Assembly: GCA_021846515.1 (NCBI GenBank)
Contig: JAJZWU010000014.1
Coordinates: forward strand, 1-49,385
Source of the DNA: Actinomycetes bacterium
Lineage (GTDB): Bacteria > Actinomycetota > Acidimicrobiia > Acidimicrobiales > JAMCPL01
DNA length: 49,385 nucleotides
Reading direction: 5' to 3'
Shown here: piece by piece, positions 47,186 to 49,385 of the stretch
Layout of the letters: each line of letters starts with the position of its first letter
How positions within the stretch are numbered: position 1 is the first letter of the stretch
Position numbers and translations under genes: made by a program
The notes under the pieces: generated by a model
The model's database searches: none
Seen by the model: only the letters and a program-made list of their open reading frames with translations
What the model was told of the DNA's origin: nothing

Positions 47186-48007
47186 CTAGCGGTTACGCAG
47201 CTCCCTGATCCAGGTATATAGGGTAACTTTTGCATAGTTCCACCCAAACCACACATTGTGTCCCTTCTTCGTTGTTCCGGATGCACGTGGGTGCCATGTC
47301 ACTGGTCTGTCCTGTATACGCCATCCGTGCATAGCTGCAGCTATTACTACCTCCGCTGTCTGGTACTGTGGCTGTTCCAAGGTAATATCTTTGAGCAGGT
47401 CGGCCCTGATCGCTCTATAGCCATTGGACGTATCGGTCAATTTAGTGTGAGCCATCATACTGATCAATTTGCCAAAAAATACGACACCCGCCTTTCTGAC
47501 TTTATCGACGGTATTGTCTGATCCAAGCCTTCGGCTTCCTATTACCAGATCTGCTTCACCTGAGACAACCGGCTCCAGAAGCGTATCCATCTCTTTCGGA
47601 TCATTTTGACCATCTGCATCGAGAGTCACAACATATTTCGCACCGTATTGGTTGACCAGATGGTAACCGACCTTGAGCGCAACACCATGGCCAAGATTGA
47701 CTGGAAATACACAGCAGTATAAATCCCTCCCATATCTTGGATGCTTCTTTACTATGTCTTCTGTAGCATCATCTCCACCATCTACTACGACCAAAGTAGT
47801 GACCGGGAATCCACATGATGTCTGCGGAATATCGTTAATGACCTTTCCTATGCTACCTTCTTCCTCGTAAGCAGCTATAAGGGCGACAACCGGGCTGAAT
47901 GATGGTTCTGGGTAACGTTCATTAAAATCAGCCAGAGCCATGTTCTGTACCAACTCTGCCGGAGTCGAAGGCTTACTGGTTACTTCTGGGTCGTTGACAT
48001 GTTTCAT
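47186..48007 (-). CDS. Family 2 glycosyltransferase (DPM/GtrB-like)
   Basis: This 273-residue GT-A enzyme has VVALIAAYEEEGSIG, the sugar-nucleotide-binding VVVDGGDDATEDI, the metal-binding DADGQND and GSRRLGSD. These are typical of polyprenyl-phosphate sugar transferases. The C-terminal transmembrane helices common in GtrB are missing; a WxWxY-type amphipathic end (WFGWNYAKVTLYTWI) is present instead. The acceptor is unknown; a cell-envelope role is likely. The gene follows ispH in the same direction with 10 nt between, which may link isoprenoid supply and polyprenyl-linked glycosylation. Confidence 0.9.
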   Translation of the reverse strand: MKHVNDPEVTSKPSTPAELVQNMALADFNERYPEPSFSPVVALIAAYEEEGSIGKVINDIPQTSCGFPVTTLVVVDGGDDATEDIVKKHPRYGRDLYCCVFPVNLGHGVALKVGYHLVNQYGAKYVVTLDADGQNDPKEMDTLLEPVVSGEADLVIGSRRLGSDNTVDKVRKAGVVFFGKLISMMAHTKLTDTSNGYRAIRADLLKDITLEQPQYQTAEVVIAAAMHGWRIQDRPVTWHPRASGTTKKGHNVWFGWNYAKVTLYTWIRELRNR

Positions 48008-48017
48008 TGTAACAACG

Positions 48018-49106
48018 TTAGCCTACCTGGGATATCTCTTCAAGCATCTGTGCAGCACTAATCATTCTGTCGTTCAACCCATCTTTAAGTAGGTTCCTCA
48101 ATTCCGGCGGGGGAGGGAAGTACTCATCCTCCTCGTTGACGACCAGCTGTTCCACTCCATTGACAGGAGCCAAGGTGGAGATTACCTCTTGAACTAGGTA
48201 TTCGGGGGCAGAAGCTCCAGCAGTGATACCGATTGTGCCTTCGAGATATTCTGGCAATTCACCTGCATGGTTGATTCTAAACACCCGGCGTTCCTCAGCA
48301 GAATGTCTCGCATTCTTGATAGTTGCCTGGGCTTGCGCGACCTTGACGAGAGCCTGAGTATTGGAAGAATTGGCAGAGCCTATAACGATTACAGAGTCGC
48401 ATATACCTACCAACTGTTTTAGCGCGGACTGTCTATTGGTGGTAGCAAAGCAGAGGTCAGATCGATCAGGCAGCCAAACATTGCTGAATTGATCTACTAC
48501 GTAGTCCATTATGCCCTTCCAGTCATCTTGACTCAATGTAGTCTGCGCCAGAAGGGCAACCGGGGTGTCAGTACCTATCTCTTTCGCCACCTCATCTACA
48601 TCTACAGTAGTGGTGACAAGATGTACGGCATCGGGTGCCACCGCCATGGTGCCAACTGCCTCTTCGTGACCTACATGGCCGACATAGATAATATGATATC
48701 CCTTGGATGATCTCACTTTTACTTCATGGTGGACTTTTGTAACAAGTGGACATACGGCATCTACTACGAATCTATTTTTTTCTCGGGCATGCCGGACTAT
48801 TTCTGGAGCAGCACCATGAGCAGAGAGCACGAGAGGGGCATCGTAAGGTACCTGAGCTATATCTTCTACAAACACCACACCAAGTGACTCGAAGCGTTCT
48901 ACTACCTGCCTATTGTGGACGATCTCATGATAACAGTAGATAGGGGGGTCAAACGACTTGACCATCCATGCCAGTGCCTTTATGGCCTTTTCTACTCCTG
49001 CGCAGAATCCACGTGGGGAGGCAACGATGATCTTGTCTACTTTTGATGCTGTCGATTTTGGCGACAAAGATACCGTACCCATATTGGTGTCATTGTTATC
49101 GTTCAC
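48018..49106 (-). CDS. ispH: 4-hydroxy-3-methylbut-2-enyl diphosphate reductase
   Basis: IspH makes IPP and DMAPP in the last step of the MEP isoprenoid pathway, using a [4Fe-4S] cluster. From the GTG at 49106 it has 362 residues with cluster cysteines Cys35 in RGFCAGV, Cys119 in DAVCPLV and Cys219 in DLCFATTNRQ, plus YHEIVHN and GSANSSNT. A TTG at 49115 would add three residues. The GTG is preferred because TATGAT lies 8 nt upstream on the minus strand and no ribosome site exists. The ATG at 49082 is also possible. The C-terminal 40 residues are an acidic extension. Confidence 0.96.
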   Translation of the reverse strand: MNDNNDTNMGTVSLSPKSTASKVDKIIVASPRGFCAGVEKAIKALAWMVKSFDPPIYCYHEIVHNRQVVERFESLGVVFVEDIAQVPYDAPLVLSAHGAAPEIVRHAREKNRFVVDAVCPLVTKVHHEVKVRSSKGYHIIYVGHVGHEEAVGTMAVAPDAVHLVTTTVDVDEVAKEIGTDTPVALLAQTTLSQDDWKGIMDYVVDQFSNVWLPDRSDLCFATTNRQSALKQLVGICDSVIVIGSANSSNTQALVKVAQAQATIKNARHSAEERRVFRINHAGELPEYLEGTIGITAGASAPEYLVQEVISTLAPVNGVEQLVVNEEDEYFPPPPELRNLLKDGLNDRMISAAQMLEEISQVG

Positions 49107-49120
49107 TCTAATCAATCATA
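49107..49120 (-). promoter_or_regulatory. -10 box 8 nt before ispH (leaderless arrangement)
   Basis: On the minus strand TATGAT (49120-49115) is followed by 8 nt and the GTG at 49106. No ribosome site is visible and the -35 is weak. Confidence 0.45.
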
Positions 49121-49274
49121 CTGCCAACACATGGTTCTTATGCTTCAACCAGGCGCCACAGGCCAACCCTTATTAGCTGATAGCAACATCAGTAGTACAG
49201 GTTAATTTCCTCTGTGCATTCCGTCTCACGGGGACTTATTCCCATCTTCGGGACTTTTTGCAAAATCTCTAGTT

Positions 49275-49353
49275 TTTCTTAAGAAATAATTTACATATTA
49301 CCAGTTCAGAGGTATTAGCATGTCTTAACTGAGGTACCCTTTTGGGGTACCTC
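49275..49353. other. Palindrome and perfect hairpin near the window end
   Basis: TTTCTTAAGAAA (49275-49286) is a perfect 12-bp palindrome. GAGGTACCC (49331-49339) and GGGTACCTC (49345-49353) form a perfect 9-bp stem with a 5-nt loop. No T-run follows the stem on either strand. The 270 bp after ispH hold no gene that I can support. Confidence 0.6.
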
Positions 49354-49385
49354 ATGGTATTGTCTAACCTATGTATGTACATGTA

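Noticed and set aside
49331-49353. Terminator at the perfect GAGGTACCC hairpin
   Set aside because: The stem is perfect but no T-run follows on either strand and no gene ends beside it, so it is listed only as a hairpin.

Overview
The window reads as chromosomal DNA from a mid-GC actinobacterium, most probably of the class Acidimicrobiia. This is inferred from three things. Positions 29406-47148 keep the actinobacterial order HAD phosphatase, tlyA, nadK, recN, pyrG, NUDIX hydrolase, xerD, scpA, scpB, rluB, cmk, known from Mycobacterium. The gcv cluster is headed by a MerR regulator of the Rv1828 type. Two proteins carry repeat modules I associate with actinobacterial and acidimicrobial genomes: the 'ADTRC...GYY' module at 2977-4264 and the 'GYxxxxxxGxVYxFG' repeat at 39294-40220. 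There are no rRNA genes, complete tRNA genes, CRISPR arrays, insertion sequences or prophage genes.

Layout. 1-4264: promoter and a 1323-residue secreted surface protein (beta-helix repeats, two IPT/TIG domains, three DTR modules). 4259-7411 (minus): thiamine operon thiO-thiS-thiG-thiD with ATGA overlaps at every junction. 7489-13961: glutamate synthase gltB-gltD. 13962-14761: a small membrane coiled-coil gene on the minus strand and a long palindrome-rich intergenic region. 14762-19782: merR, gcvT, gcvPA, a 29-codon bridging ORF and gcvPB (glycine cleavage without gcvH). 19790-22163 (minus): OmpR-type two-component system. 22207-29226: der, a zinc-ribbon membrane peptide, a stand-alone AsnC/Lrp ligand-binding domain, two MFS transporters coupled to an ECF sigma factor fused to a zinc-finger domain, a DUF2892 protein, and msrB-msrA. 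29406-39250: HAD phosphatase, histone H1-like protein, tlyA, nadK, recN, pyrG, NUDIX, xerD, DksA-like zinc finger, M50 protease. 39294-41340: an FG-repeat protein and trpS. 41463-47148: scpA, scpB, rluB, aroH, aroA, cmk, plsC. 47186-49106 (minus): family 2 glycosyltransferase and ispH.

Most genes are housekeeping: thiamine, glutamate, glycine/one-carbon, shikimate, isoprenoid and phospholipid metabolism, chromosome segregation and recombination, and oxidative-damage repair.

The least ordinary features are these. Several transcription units appear leaderless, with a -10 box 6-9 nt before the start codon. Otherwise conserved enzymes (GltB, GcvT, histidine kinase, MFS, TlyA) repeatedly carry low-complexity insertions. 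A tiny ORF links gcvPA to gcvPB by ATGA overlaps at both ends. Palindromes cluster upstream of merR. A sigma factor is fused to an anti-sigma-type zinc finger. A tRNA-5'-end-like sequence is duplicated at 43672-43762, and degenerate tandem repeats that may derive from the aroA 3' end carry the cmk ribosome binding site. I saw no clear defence system or other unambiguous novel multi-gene system.
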